Of a DNA stretch of 8,420 nt, positions 1 through 6,522 are shown piece by piece (position 1 is the stretch's first letter; each line of letters starts with the position of its first letter). A program made the translations under genes and the position numbers. This DNA comes from Bacillota bacterium. GTDB taxonomy: Bacteria > Bacillota > Bacilli > Alicyclobacillales > SLC66. The notes below the pieces were generated by a model that was not told where the DNA came from, made no database searches, and saw only the letters and a list, made by a program, of their open reading frames with translations. The stretch spans positions 1 through 8,420 of the forward strand of contig JAKACR010000110.1 in the NCBI GenBank assembly GCA_021821225.1. The letters run 5' to 3'.

Positions 1-1346
1 GCGGCTCCCGTATCGCGAAGGAAATCCTGCCATTCCGGAAACAGGTAGCCGGATTTGACGACAAGCGTCTGCGCCCGATTCGCCAGGTCCACGCCGAACC
101 GCGTGAGCAGGCGCGGCGACCGCACCGCGAGACGCCTGGCGCAGACAAGCACGCGCACGTTGCCGGCCTGGACAAGCGCGTATTCCCCCGCGTCCCGGTC
201 GCTCCCCGCCGCCAAGACATCAGCCGCAAATGATATTGCGGCGCCTCCCGCAGGATCGATCGAATAGCCGAGCGGCAACCGCACGGTCCGCCCCTGTTGG
301 CCTTGGCAGGCGCGCGCATACGCCGCGTCCACCACAGGAAAAAATACCATGTCGCGGCACTCCATGCGCAAGGCCGCCTGGAGTACGTCCACACGGTCCT
401 CCGTTCCGCCTGCGGTCGGATTGTCTCCCGCGTCGCACAGCACGAGCAACTCGTCCCGCGGCTTGCGCTGCGCGCTTTGCAGCGCGTCTTCCAGCGGCAG
501 GACGGGCATCGACCGGTAGAAATCGGCGCGCATTGCCCATATCCGACGCGCAAGTGTCACCATCTGTTCCGCCAGCGGGCCTTCACGCTCTCCTTCGCGC
601 ATCGACGCCAGCAGGGAAGCGGTTCCATACGGATTGTCCGCCCACGGATATCCCTGCAAAACGCTGATGTCCTGCGCGCCGGCCGTGACGGAAAGCCGCT
701 GCGCTTCCTCCATCACGTCCATCATGGGTCGCAATCCCGTCTGGCCGAATTCTCCAGGCAGCAGCAATGGCAGGCGAACGGACACGATTCGGCCGCGCCG
801 GCTTTCCGCCGCCAGCCTGCTCAGCAGGCGCGCGCCGCGCGCCCCCGTCTCCTCCACATCGCGGTGCGGCGCCGTACGGTACGCCGTCACGCCATCCAGC
901 AGCGTCAACACCTCATCGCTGAGTGACGCGTGCAGATCGAGCGTGACCACGAGCGGAACGGTTGGATAGCGCTCCCGGATCGTGCGCACGATGTGCAACT
1001 GGGCATCCGCTTCATCCTCCACCGTAGCGCTTCCATGCAACACCCATAGGATGCCGTCCACATCAGGCGCCCGTTCCAGGGCGCGGCACAGTCGATTCAT
1101 GTACTCCGAAAAAATCGACCGCACCACGACGCCGCCAACGGACCCCCCGGCAAAAACAGCGCAATGCACTTCGACACCCAGTGCTTCCAACGCCCGTTTC
1201 GCGCCATGCAATTCTCCGCCGCCGCTCTCCTCAAGCCACTTTGCCAACACAGCGTCGTCATAAAGGGAAAAGTCGTCCCAACTGGTCATTTCCGGCGTAA
1301 ATGTGTTCGATTCGTGCGCAAATCCACCGATGATGACCCGCGCCAT
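1..1346 (-). CDS. M81 family metallopeptidase (MlrC-like), C-terminus beyond the window
   Basis: The reading frame is open from the ATG at 1346 to the window edge, giving 448 residues without the stop. I recognise the microcystinase C (MlrC, peptidase M81) family from the start MARVIIGGFAHESNTF, LHGSA with His104, LDLHA with Asp137 and His139, and an APHRD..ETG stretch with His161. The C-terminal domain shows DAGDNPTAGG at 305-314 followed by a DRVD motif, then VVKSGYLFPEW at the edge. His, Asp and Glu of the N-terminal motifs are the likely metal ligands; that assignment is inference. In sphingomonads MlrC hydrolyses linearised microcystin, but most family members have unknown substrates and toxin degradation should not be assumed. 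The start is set by a GGGGAG ribosome site and lies 19 bases after the isomerase stop, so the two are surely co-transcribed. Most of the protein is present; only the extreme C-terminus is missing. Confidence 0.87.
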   Translation of the reverse strand, partial: MARVIIGGFAHESNTFTPEMTSWDDFSLYDDAVLAKWLEESGGGELHGAKRALEALGVEVHCAVFAGGSVGGVVVRSIFSEYMNRLCRALERAPDVDGILWVLHGSATVEDEADAQLHIVRTIRERYPTVPLVVTLDLHASLSDEVLTLLDGVTAYRTAPHRDVEETGARGARLLSRLAAESRRGRIVSVRLPLLLPGEFGQTGLRPMMDVMEEAQRLSVTAGAQDISVLQGYPWADNPYGTASLLASMREGEREGPLAEQMVTLARRIWAMRADFYRSMPVLPLEDALQSAQRKPRDELLVLCDAGDNPTAGGTEDRVDVLQAALRMECRDMVFFPVVDAAYARACQGQQGRTVRLPLGYSIDPAGGAAISFAADVLAAGSDRDAGEYALVQAGNVRVLVCARRLAVRSPRLLTRFGVDLANRAQTLVVKSGYLFPEWQDFLRDTGA

Positions 1347-1365
1347 CTTTCATCGCTCCCCAATT

Positions 1366-1890
1366 TCAACGCATCCGCCAGCCGCACGTGCGGACAGATT
1401 CATAATCATGGCCAACACCCGCAGAACTGATCGACAGATAGATAGCCGGTTCGCCACCCCGATTGGAGACGCGGTGCGCGTGTCCGTCCGGAATCACCAG
1501 ATGCAGTCCGCGCGTCAGCGCGGTCTCCGTTACATCCCCTGTCCGCGTCGCGGTTTCCAGCACCCCTTCTCCAAAATAACCCGCCACAAACTCAGAGCCA
1601 TCCGGAGCCGTGTGGAAATGCCCCTTTGTATGAAAGTGCTCCGCTCCGATACGCCCCGGATACAGCACTGTGATGGTTGACAGAAGATTGGTCGCCGCAG
1701 CGCCGTCTTTCCATGTGTACACTTCATAAATGAGCGGATCACCCGTTTCAGGCGCTTCCCGGAAGTAGTCCTTCATCGCCGACCAGCGACGCGTCTCGCA
1801 TAAAACAGCATCCCCCGCATCGGCGGCGGCACGCAAACTCGTCAAGTAATCCTCACTGCGGCCGAGCAGTGAAATTCCCGCAATCAACAT
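1366..1890 (-). CDS. pgiA: Cupin-type (archaeal-type) glucose-6-phosphate isomerase
   Basis: This 174-residue protein belongs to the cupin phosphoglucose isomerases (GPI family), which interconvert glucose 6-phosphate and fructose 6-phosphate with a bound metal and are unrelated to classical Pgi. The motif KGHFH at 89-93 gives His91 and His93. Glu100 follows in DGSEF, then a glycine turn GYFGEGVLE. The last cupin strand has GHAHRVSN with His139, and the end has GHDY with His161. From memory, the Pyrococcus furiosus enzyme uses His88, His90, Glu97 and His136, so the spacing is the same with an offset of three. The length is close to the usual 180-190. The start ATG has GGGGAGG nine bases upstream. 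It is first in an operon with the M81 peptidase. A different sugar phosphate substrate is possible, since Bacilli normally carry a classical Pgi as well. Confidence 0.82.
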   Translation of the reverse strand: MLIAGISLLGRSEDYLTSLRAAADAGDAVLCETRRWSAMKDYFREAPETGDPLIYEVYTWKDGAAATNLLSTITVLYPGRIGAEHFHTKGHFHTAPDGSEFVAGYFGEGVLETATRTGDVTETALTRGLHLVIPDGHAHRVSNRGGEPAIYLSISSAGVGHDYESVRTCGWRMR

Positions 1891-1988
1891 GGTACATATC
1901 CTCCCCGGGCTTACCGCATTTCTACAATAGCATGAAGTTTTTACTCGCGCTCGGCAAACACGGCGTCCTTCGCAGACATGAAAGGCAT

Positions 1989-2024
1989 CCTCGCCATTAT
2001 AAAGATCTCTTACAGGCGTAACAA
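1989..2024 (-). promoter_or_regulatory. Sigma-A-type promoter of the isomerase-peptidase operon
   Basis: Reading the minus strand, TTGTTA (2024-2019) is followed after 17 bases by a perfect TATAAT (2001-1996). This predicts a transcription start near 1989 and a leader of about 99 bases before the isomerase ATG. The -35 box directly abuts the preceding hairpin. No clear operator or riboswitch fold was seen in the leader. Confidence 0.6.
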
Positions 2025-2072
2025 GTGAGACGGAGGGGGAGCGGCGAACCGCCGTTCCCCCTCCGTCTCACT
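2024..2072 (-). terminator. Long perfect hairpin after the quinol oxidase operon
   Basis: Arms 2024-2040 and 2056-2072 are perfect 17-base complements (plus-strand left arm AGTGAGACGGAGGGGGA). Six more pairs inside, one of them a G-T wobble on the plus strand, close a three-base loop, for 23 pairs in all. It lies 46 bases past the oxidase subunit IV stop. On the minus strand it is followed only by TTGTTA, a weak U-tract, so it may be an intrinsic terminator or a 3' stabilising hairpin. Confidence 0.65.
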
Positions 2073-2118
2073 GCCGCCAGCTTTCGCACGGATTCTATTC
2101 CGCAATGGCGGGAGACAA

Positions 2119-2481
2119 TCAGGACACCTGAGCGCTGAATGTCATGATCCACATGGACCCGGCCACAATGATGATCGTGAAGATGAACGCCAGGGTCAGG
2201 CTGAACCCTTGATAGGCCGGGCCTTCATCCGTTTCCGTCACATGCATGAAGAAGAACAACTGGACAAAAATCTGCATCACGGCCAGACCCAGAATCACAA
2301 ACAGGATGACGCCGAGCGGAGCTCCGCTGTGCAGGCCCACGAACAGCGCGACCGCCGTGAGAATGAGCGATATGACAAAACCGATCACATTGTGCCAAGG
2401 GAATCCGTCATGGCCATTGCGCCGGACGGGCGGCTTTGTTTGCGGTTCACTCCCGTGCGCCGGATCGTGCGCGATCGACAT
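2119..2481 (-). CDS. qoxD: Cytochrome quinol oxidase subunit IV
   Basis: A 120-residue protein with a hydrophilic N-terminus of about 28 residues and three membrane helices (about 29-50, 55-78 and 92-115). The second helix runs into QLFFFMHVTE, a hallmark of the CyoD/QoxD/bacterial COX4 family. This small subunit assists assembly and stability of the oxidase, particularly copper B in subunit I, and has no catalytic role itself. It is the last gene of the operon: its ATG follows the subunit III stop by a single base, so translation is probably coupled, with a purine-rich ribosome site (GGGGTGGTGAGG) inside the end of subunit III. The usual length for the family is about 100-125. Confidence 0.92.
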   Translation of the reverse strand: MSIAHDPAHGSEPQTKPPVRRNGHDGFPWHNVIGFVISLILTAVALFVGLHSGAPLGVILFVILGLAVMQIFVQLFFFMHVTETDEGPAYQGFSLTLAFIFTIIIVAGSMWIMTFSAQVS

Positions 2482-2482
2482 C

Positions 2483-3109
2483 TTACCTCACCACCCCTGT
2501 CATGTACACCACCGTGAAAATGAAGACCCACACCACGTCAAGAAAATGCCAGTACAGCCCGACGATGAACACCTTGCGCGCGGTGACAGGCGTGATGCCC
2601 TTGCGCAGCAGTTGCACAATGATACCGATCATCCAGATGATGCCAAGCGAAACGTGCGAACCGTGCGTGCCGACCAGCGTGAAGAAGGCGGACAGAAAGG
2701 CGCTGTGTTGCATCGTCGCGCCCTCCGCCGCATAACGGATGAACTCGCTGATCTCCAGCCCCACGAAAGACATCCCGAGGATGACCGTGACAATGAGCCA
2801 CCCGACAAGCCCTTTGAGGTGCCCGCGCCGCATTTCGTACGTAGCGAGCCCGCCGGTGAAACTGCTGGTCAACAGAATGAACGTCTCGGCCACAAAGCCC
2901 GGAATATCGAACAACTGTGCGCCGGTCGGCCCGCCGTTGGTATGCGTCCGCAACACGATGAACGTCGCGAACAGACACGCGAACAGGATCATGTCGGTGG
3001 CGAGAAACACCCAGAACCCGAAGATCTTCAGCGCGTCGTCCTTATGGGTGTACTCCAGCGGGCGCTCATCGGTCACAGGGTGTACGGAATGCTCAATCAC
3101 AGCCGCCAT
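2483..3109 (-). CDS. qoxC: Cytochrome quinol oxidase subunit III
   Basis: A 208-residue integral membrane protein of the CyoC/QoxC type, with five predicted helices as in other quinol oxidase subunits III, rather than the seven of mitochondrial COX3. Family signatures are FGFWVFLATDMILF in helix 1, ETFILLTSSFT, GTHGSHVSLGIIWM, and LYWHFLDVVWVFIFTVVY near the end. It packs against subunit I and stabilises the complex; it holds no redox centre. Its ATG immediately follows the subunit I stop codon (TAA then ATG), with the ribosome site GGGGAGG nine bases before, lying inside the end of subunit I. It is followed one base later by subunit IV. The tight packing indicates a single transcript and coupled translation. 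Confidence 0.94.
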   Translation of the reverse strand: MAAVIEHSVHPVTDERPLEYTHKDDALKIFGFWVFLATDMILFACLFATFIVLRTHTNGGPTGAQLFDIPGFVAETFILLTSSFTGGLATYEMRRGHLKGLVGWLIVTVILGMSFVGLEISEFIRYAAEGATMQHSAFLSAFFTLVGTHGSHVSLGIIWMIGIIVQLLRKGITPVTARKVFIVGLYWHFLDVVWVFIFTVVYMTGVVR

Positions 3110-5083
3110 TTACTGCAACCTCCCCAATGAAGATTCCACGTGGATGACCTCGTCCACCGGCACGTAGTAATCGGAATCGTATTCAAACGAGCGCAGGATC
3201 AAGAGCACGGCGATCGCCGCCAACCCCGCGGCCCCAAGATAGTACCAGCCGAAGACGAAACTGAAACCCATGCCGAAAAAGGTGACTCCGAGCACAAACG
3301 GTCGGTATGAGTTTTTCGGCATGTGGATGGGCTGCAGGCGGTTTGCGACAGGCTTGAGCGCATCCGTCGTGCCGCGCTGCTTCATGACCCACCACTGATC
3401 GCGATCCGTGACCTGCGGAATCTCGGCAAAGTTGTAGTGCGGTGCGGGCGACGGCAGCGACCATTCGAGCGTGCGGCCGTCCCACGGATCGCCTGTCAGA
3501 TCGCGCTGGCCATGCTTGATGCTGTACACGATCTGCGCGACGATGAACAGAAATCCGATGCCCATGAGAAAGGCGCCAATTGTCGAGATGAAATTGAGCG
3601 ACGTCCAGCCCATCCCCGCAGGATAGGTGTACATCCGCCTCTGCATGCCCATGAACCCGAGCGCGTACTGCGGCATGAAACACACGTAAAAACCGATGTT
3701 GAAAAACCAGAAGGCCCACTTGCCCAGCCGTTCATCCAGCATGAACCCAAACATCTTGGGCCACCAGTAGTACATGCCGGCCAACATCCCGAACACCACG
3801 CCGCCGATCAGCATCTGATGAAAGTGGGCGACGAGGAAATAGCTGTTGTGGTACTGGTAGTCGGCCGGCGCCACCGCCAGCATGACGCCAGTCGCACCGC
3901 CGATCGTGAAACAGGGAACGAAGGCGAGCGTCCATAACATGGGCAGGTTCATGCGTATTCGCCCGCGAAACATGGTGAACACCCAGTTGAACACCTTGAC
4001 GCCCGTCGGTATCGCGATAGCCATGGAGGCGACGGCGAAAAACGAGTTGACGCCGGGGCCCGCGCCCATGGTAAAGAAGTGGTGAGCCCAGACCAGATAG
4101 CTGATCACACTGATGACGAGCAGACTGGCAACCATCGTGTTGTAACCGAAAATCGTCTTGCGTGCAAACGTCGCGACGACTTCGGAATAAATGCCGAAGG
4201 CAGGTAAGATGACGATGTACACCTCCGGATGACCCCAGATCCAGAACAGGTTGATGTACATCATCGGATTGCCGCCGGCCCCGATTGTGAAAAAGTGTGA
4301 GCCCGCGATGCGGTCGAGCAGGACAAGCGCCAGCGCGACGGTGAGCGCGGGAAAAGCGAAGATGATCAAGATGCTCGCAGCAAGGATCGACCAGGAGAAC
4401 AGCGGAATTTTCATCATGCTCATGCCCGGCGCACGCATCTTCAGGATCGTGACGAGGAAGTTGATCCCCGTCGCCATGCTGCCGATGCCGGTGATCTGCA
4501 GGGCGAGCAGGTAGTAGTTCTCCCCGACGCCGGGATTGAACTGCAGTTCCGACAGCGGAGGATAGCTGGTCCAGCCCGCGTTTGGCGAACCGCCGATGAC
4601 AAAAGACAGATTGAGCAGCAGCGCGGCAAAGAAGAACAACCAGAAGCTGATCGCGTTCAGATAGGGAAACGCGACATCGCGCGCGCCGATCTGCAACGGC
4701 ACGACCACGTTCATCATGCCAAAGATGAACGGCATCGCCATGAACAGGATCATGATCGTGCCGTGCGTGGTGAAGATCTGGTCATAGTGGTTGGCGGTCA
4801 GGAAATGCTCGTTTGGCAGGGCGAGCTGCGTGCGCATGAGCAGCGCGTCGACGCCGCCGCGAAACAGCATCAAGAGTGCGGCGATTATATACATGATGCC
4901 GATTTTCTTGTGGTCGACGGTCGTCAGCCACTCGCGCCACAGCCAGCCCCATTTTTTATAGCGTGTCAGCACGAAGACGATCGCGGCCGAAACCAGCACG
5001 ATCGATACGTCCGCGCCGTAGATCAAGGGGCCGCCGTTGGTAACAAAAAAGTGAGGCGCCCAGTTGGCCAGTGCTTGAAGCAT
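3110..5083 (-). CDS. qoxB: Cytochrome quinol oxidase subunit I (bo3/aa3 type)
   Basis: The 657-residue catalytic subunit of a heme-copper quinol oxidase, an integral membrane proton pump. All metal ligands are visible: His107 in TTHGTI and His422 for the low-spin heme, His285 in GHPEVY with its partner Tyr289, His334 and His335 for copper B, and His420 for the oxygen-binding heme. Compared with E. coli CyoB (His106, 284, 333, 334, 419, 421) the offset is one throughout. The proton-channel residues Asp136, Glu287 and Lys363 are present, so it belongs to the A family. Residues matching the CyoB quinol site are also present: Arg75, Asp79, His99 and Gln102. The sequence cannot tell whether heme O or A fills the site. 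The start follows AAGGAGGGAG by five bases and lies 21 bases after subunit II. Confidence 0.97.
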   Translation of the reverse strand: MLQALANWAPHFFVTNGGPLIYGADVSIVLVSAAIVFVLTRYKKWGWLWREWLTTVDHKKIGIMYIIAALLMLFRGGVDALLMRTQLALPNEHFLTANHYDQIFTTHGTIMILFMAMPFIFGMMNVVVPLQIGARDVAFPYLNAISFWLFFFAALLLNLSFVIGGSPNAGWTSYPPLSELQFNPGVGENYYLLALQITGIGSMATGINFLVTILKMRAPGMSMMKIPLFSWSILAASILIIFAFPALTVALALVLLDRIAGSHFFTIGAGGNPMMYINLFWIWGHPEVYIVILPAFGIYSEVVATFARKTIFGYNTMVASLLVISVISYLVWAHHFFTMGAGPGVNSFFAVASMAIAIPTGVKVFNWVFTMFRGRIRMNLPMLWTLAFVPCFTIGGATGVMLAVAPADYQYHNSYFLVAHFHQMLIGGVVFGMLAGMYYWWPKMFGFMLDERLGKWAFWFFNIGFYVCFMPQYALGFMGMQRRMYTYPAGMGWTSLNFISTIGAFLMGIGFLFIVAQIVYSIKHGQRDLTGDPWDGRTLEWSLPSPAPHYNFAEIPQVTDRDQWWVMKQRGTTDALKPVANRLQPIHMPKNSYRPFVLGVTFFGMGFSFVFGWYYLGAAGLAAIAVLLILRSFEYDSDYYVPVDEVIHVESSLGRLQ

Positions 5084-5104
5084 GTGTCTCCCTCCTTCGC
5101 TTGT

Positions 5105-6049
5105 TCAGTGGGTCTTTGCGGACGAATTTGCAGTTCCCCCGCTCATGGCGCCTCCCCCGTGCAGCGACTGCATCGTCTGCATGGTGGCGGCCATGTATTT
5201 GCCGCCGTCATTCATGACCGTGTTGTAGAACGTCCCGGCCGGGTAGGATGAAAACGACATATTGTGAACGATACTGGGATGCACGAGTTGTCGATATCCC
5301 GCAGAGGTCAACCCCGGAGCGGTGTGCTTCACGTTCTGGACCCACGCGTCAAACTGCGCCTGTGGCTTGGCAATCACATGGAACGTCGTATCGGCAAACC
5401 CGCGGCCCGTGAAGTTGGCCCCGTGCCCGTAGTAGTCGCCGACCTGGTTGGCCTGCAGCCACAAACGCATCGCCATGCCGGGCATCGCATACTCCTGGCC
5501 GCCGAGTTGCGGCACCCAGAAAGAATTCATGGGCGCGTTCGAGGTAAGGATGAACTGCACAGGAACACCGGTCGGAATCGTGAGATAATTGACCGTCGCG
5601 ATGTGCTGGCCAGGGTACTCAAATAGCCACTTCCAGTCCAGCGAGACCACCTCGACGGTGAGCGGCTTGGCATTGGCCTCCGGCGGCCTCGTCAGCGCGT
5701 ACGTCGTGCGGACGGTGAAGAATCCGAGCACCCCGATAATCAGGATGGGAATGCTCCACCAGACGATCTCCAGAGCCCGGCTGTCCCCCCAATCTGGTTT
5801 ATAGGGAGCCCGGTTGCCCGGCTTGTCGCGATAACGGACAACGATAAAGGCAAGCAGGCCCATCACCGGTACGATGACAATCAAAATGAGAACGACAGAC
5901 AGCTCGATGAGATGAAGTTCCTTGAGACCGACAGGTCCCGCCGGGTGCAGGACCGGATACTTCTGCCCGCATCCCGACAACAGGAAGATCGCCGCAACGG
6001 CCGTCAACATGAAACCGACAAAACGCCTGCGTGGAGTTCTGGACTCCAT
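5105..6049 (-). CDS. qoxA: Cytochrome quinol oxidase subunit II, lipoprotein
   Basis: A 314-residue subunit II. The N-terminus has basic residues (RTPRRR), a hydrophobic stretch and the lipobox L24-S25-G26-C27, so it is probably processed by signal peptidase II and lipidated at Cys27. Two membrane helices follow (about 45-72 and 92-114), then the cupredoxin domain (about 130-228) with NSFWVPQLGGQEYAMPGMAM. The copper A ligands of cytochrome c oxidases are missing: Cys27 is the only cysteine in the protein and the ligand loop reads GHGANFTGRGFADT at 208-221. It is therefore a quinol, not cytochrome c, oxidase subunit. I chose the ATG at 6049 because GAAGGGAG stands eight bases upstream and a signal peptide begins there; an in-frame extension to 6154 lacks both features. 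First gene of the operon. Confidence 0.95.
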   Translation of the reverse strand: MESRTPRRRFVGFMLTAVAAIFLLSGCGQKYPVLHPAGPVGLKELHLIELSVVLILIVIVPVMGLLAFIVVRYRDKPGNRAPYKPDWGDSRALEIVWWSIPILIIGVLGFFTVRTTYALTRPPEANAKPLTVEVVSLDWKWLFEYPGQHIATVNYLTIPTGVPVQFILTSNAPMNSFWVPQLGGQEYAMPGMAMRLWLQANQVGDYYGHGANFTGRGFADTTFHVIAKPQAQFDAWVQNVKHTAPGLTSAGYRQLVHPSIVHNMSFSSYPAGTFYNTVMNDGGKYMAATMQTMQSLHGGGAMSGGTANSSAKTH

Positions 6050-6100
6050 GATGGCAACTCCCTTCTGTGAAAATAACAGACAGCCAAGATTCTCGTTCAC

Positions 6101-6116
6101 GATGATGTATATCACA
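6101..6116 (-). promoter_or_regulatory. Possible Crp/Fnr or ResD-type site upstream of qoxA
   Basis: The minus strand reads TGTGATATACATCATC. The first half-site TGTGA is perfect and the second matches three of five bases of TCACA. The preceding bases give TTTGTGATA, also close to the TTTGTGAAT box known for ResD in Bacillus subtilis. It lies about 52 bases ahead of the qoxA ATG. A TGTTAT sequence near 6073-6078 could be a -10 box, but it would leave a leader of only about 17 bases. Confidence 0.3.
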
Positions 6117-6165
6117 AAAAGAAATTGCTGCGGTTGATGTTGCCGACAGTTCATGAATCAGCGAG

Positions 6166-6171
6166 TTTATA
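6166..6171 (-). promoter_or_regulatory. Candidate -10 box for the oxidase operon
   Basis: TATAAA on the minus strand, about 117 bases ahead of the qoxA ATG, in an AT-rich stretch. No convincing -35 box lies 16-18 bases upstream (CATTTT at 17), so activation by a bound factor would be needed if this is the promoter. It is one of several possible AT-rich boxes here. Confidence 0.25.
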
Positions 6172-6196
6172 GACATAAAGAATTAAGCAAAATGAC

Positions 6197-6212
6197 GCAA
6201 TGATGGTATTGC
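6197..6212. promoter_or_regulatory. Inverted repeat GCAAT-N6-ATTGC upstream of qoxA
   Basis: A perfect five-base palindrome with a six-base spacer (GCAAT GATGGT ATTGC). It lies between the heptamer cluster and the candidate -10 box. The size suits a dimeric regulator operator. I do not recognise the factor. Confidence 0.3.
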
Positions 6213-6215
6213 ACC

Positions 6216-6260
6216 CTAGTCTAATATGTGTATATGGATAGTCTATCTATTCTAGTCTAA
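6216..6260. repeat. Three TAGTCTA/TAGACTA heptamers upstream of qoxA
   Basis: TAGTCTA occurs on the plus strand at 6217-6223, 6239-6245 and 6253-6259. The outer two copies are part of a longer identical nonamer CTAGTCTAA (6216-6224 and 6252-6260). The middle copy sits in ATAGTCTAT, an odd-length palindrome. Start-to-start spacing is 22 and 14 bases. Three copies within 45 bases, directly ahead of the oxidase operon, look like a regulator-binding cluster. I do not recognise the regulator. Confidence 0.45.
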
Positions 6261-6282
6261 AACCACGGGACGACGTGGTCTT
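6259..6282 (-). terminator. Terminator-like hairpin closing the structured intergenic region
   Basis: On the minus strand AAGACCACG pairs with CGTGGTTTT across the loop TCGTCC, giving nine pairs including one G-U, and ends in a run of four U. On the plus strand the wobble becomes an A-C mismatch, so the structure favours transcription from the minus strand. It could end the DUF2249/membrane protein message or a separate small RNA. The U-run is short. Confidence 0.45.
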
Positions 6283-6358
6283 GAATGCTCACGCGCCCCC
6301 TCTTCAGGGACCATGGCAAAAACCACAGCCACCTCTTTCAACAGGCCAGGCGGCAACC

Positions 6359-6393
6359 CCTTGCCCATCGCGGGTTTGGCGCCATGGGCAAGG
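6359..6393. repeat. Hairpin with CGCCAAAC loop, copy A
   Basis: CCTTGCCCAT (6359-6368) is perfectly complementary to ATGGGCAAGG (6384-6393), a 10-pair stem with a 15-base loop containing GTTTGGCG (6374-6381). No T-tract follows on either strand, so it is not an ordinary terminator. Confidence 0.6.
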
Positions 6394-6401
6394 TTCGCTG
6401 G

Positions 6402-6476
6402 GCCGGTGTCCTGCCCTATGCCCGGCGAGTTTGGCGAAGCGGTGTCCGGGCAAAGGGTATAGGGCCTGACACCGGC
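6402..6476. repeat. Long hairpin with CGCCAAAC loop, copy B
   Basis: GCCGGTGTC (6402-6410) pairs with GACACCGGC (6468-6476). After a two-by-two internal loop, GCCCTATGCCC (6413-6423) pairs with GGGTATAGGGC (6455-6465) with one wobble on the plus strand, giving about 20 pairs. An alternative inner register pairs GCCCGG (6420-6425) with CCGGGC (6446-6451). The apical part carries GTTTGGCG (6429-6436), as in copy A. It starts 47 bases past the stop of the membrane protein gene. Confidence 0.6.
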
Positions 6477-6522
6477 TGACAGGAGGAGTTTTCAGGATGG
6501 ATCGCGCGAAGCAAAGGGACGG

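Larger units (their letters stand above)
6283..6522. other. Gene-free structured region between the two operons, possible non-coding RNA
   Basis: I see no convincing gene in these 240 bases. Two adjacent hairpins occupy 6359-6476 (see separate entries). They share an outer TTGCCC/GGGCAA-like stem and the loop octamer GTTTGGCG (CGCCAAAC on the minus strand). The rest, 6283-6358, is GC-rich with no clear fold beyond a small CCCT/AGGG hairpin. Short plus-strand frames here have no family resemblance. Candidate roles are a structured 3' untranslated region of the upstream operon, an independent small RNA ending at the hairpin 6259-6282, or the remnant of a mobile element. Confidence 0.35.

Noticed and set aside
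1941..1979. 12-codon leader frame (MSAKDAVFAERE) before the isomerase gene
   Set aside because: Its ribosome site lies upstream of the predicted transcription start, so it would not be on that transcript. The in-frame ATG at 1988 would be nearly leaderless. Too weak to call.
2246..3130. 294-codon open frame on the plus strand opposite qoxC/qoxD, plus other long plus-strand frames (297-926, 3323-3937, 4763-5251, 7339-7791)
   Set aside because: They are antisense to clearly recognised genes, rich in Arg, His and Pro as expected for shadows in GC-rich DNA, and match no family I know.
6050..6154. 35-residue N-terminal extension of qoxA
   Set aside because: It has no ribosome site, runs through the control region and would place the lipoprotein signal peptide in the middle of the chain.
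6259..6500. Remnant of an IS200/IS605-type element or its guide RNA end
   Set aside because: Hairpins near a TTCAAG word are reminiscent of such ends, but there is no transposase or tnpB fragment, no defined boundaries and no second copy in the window.
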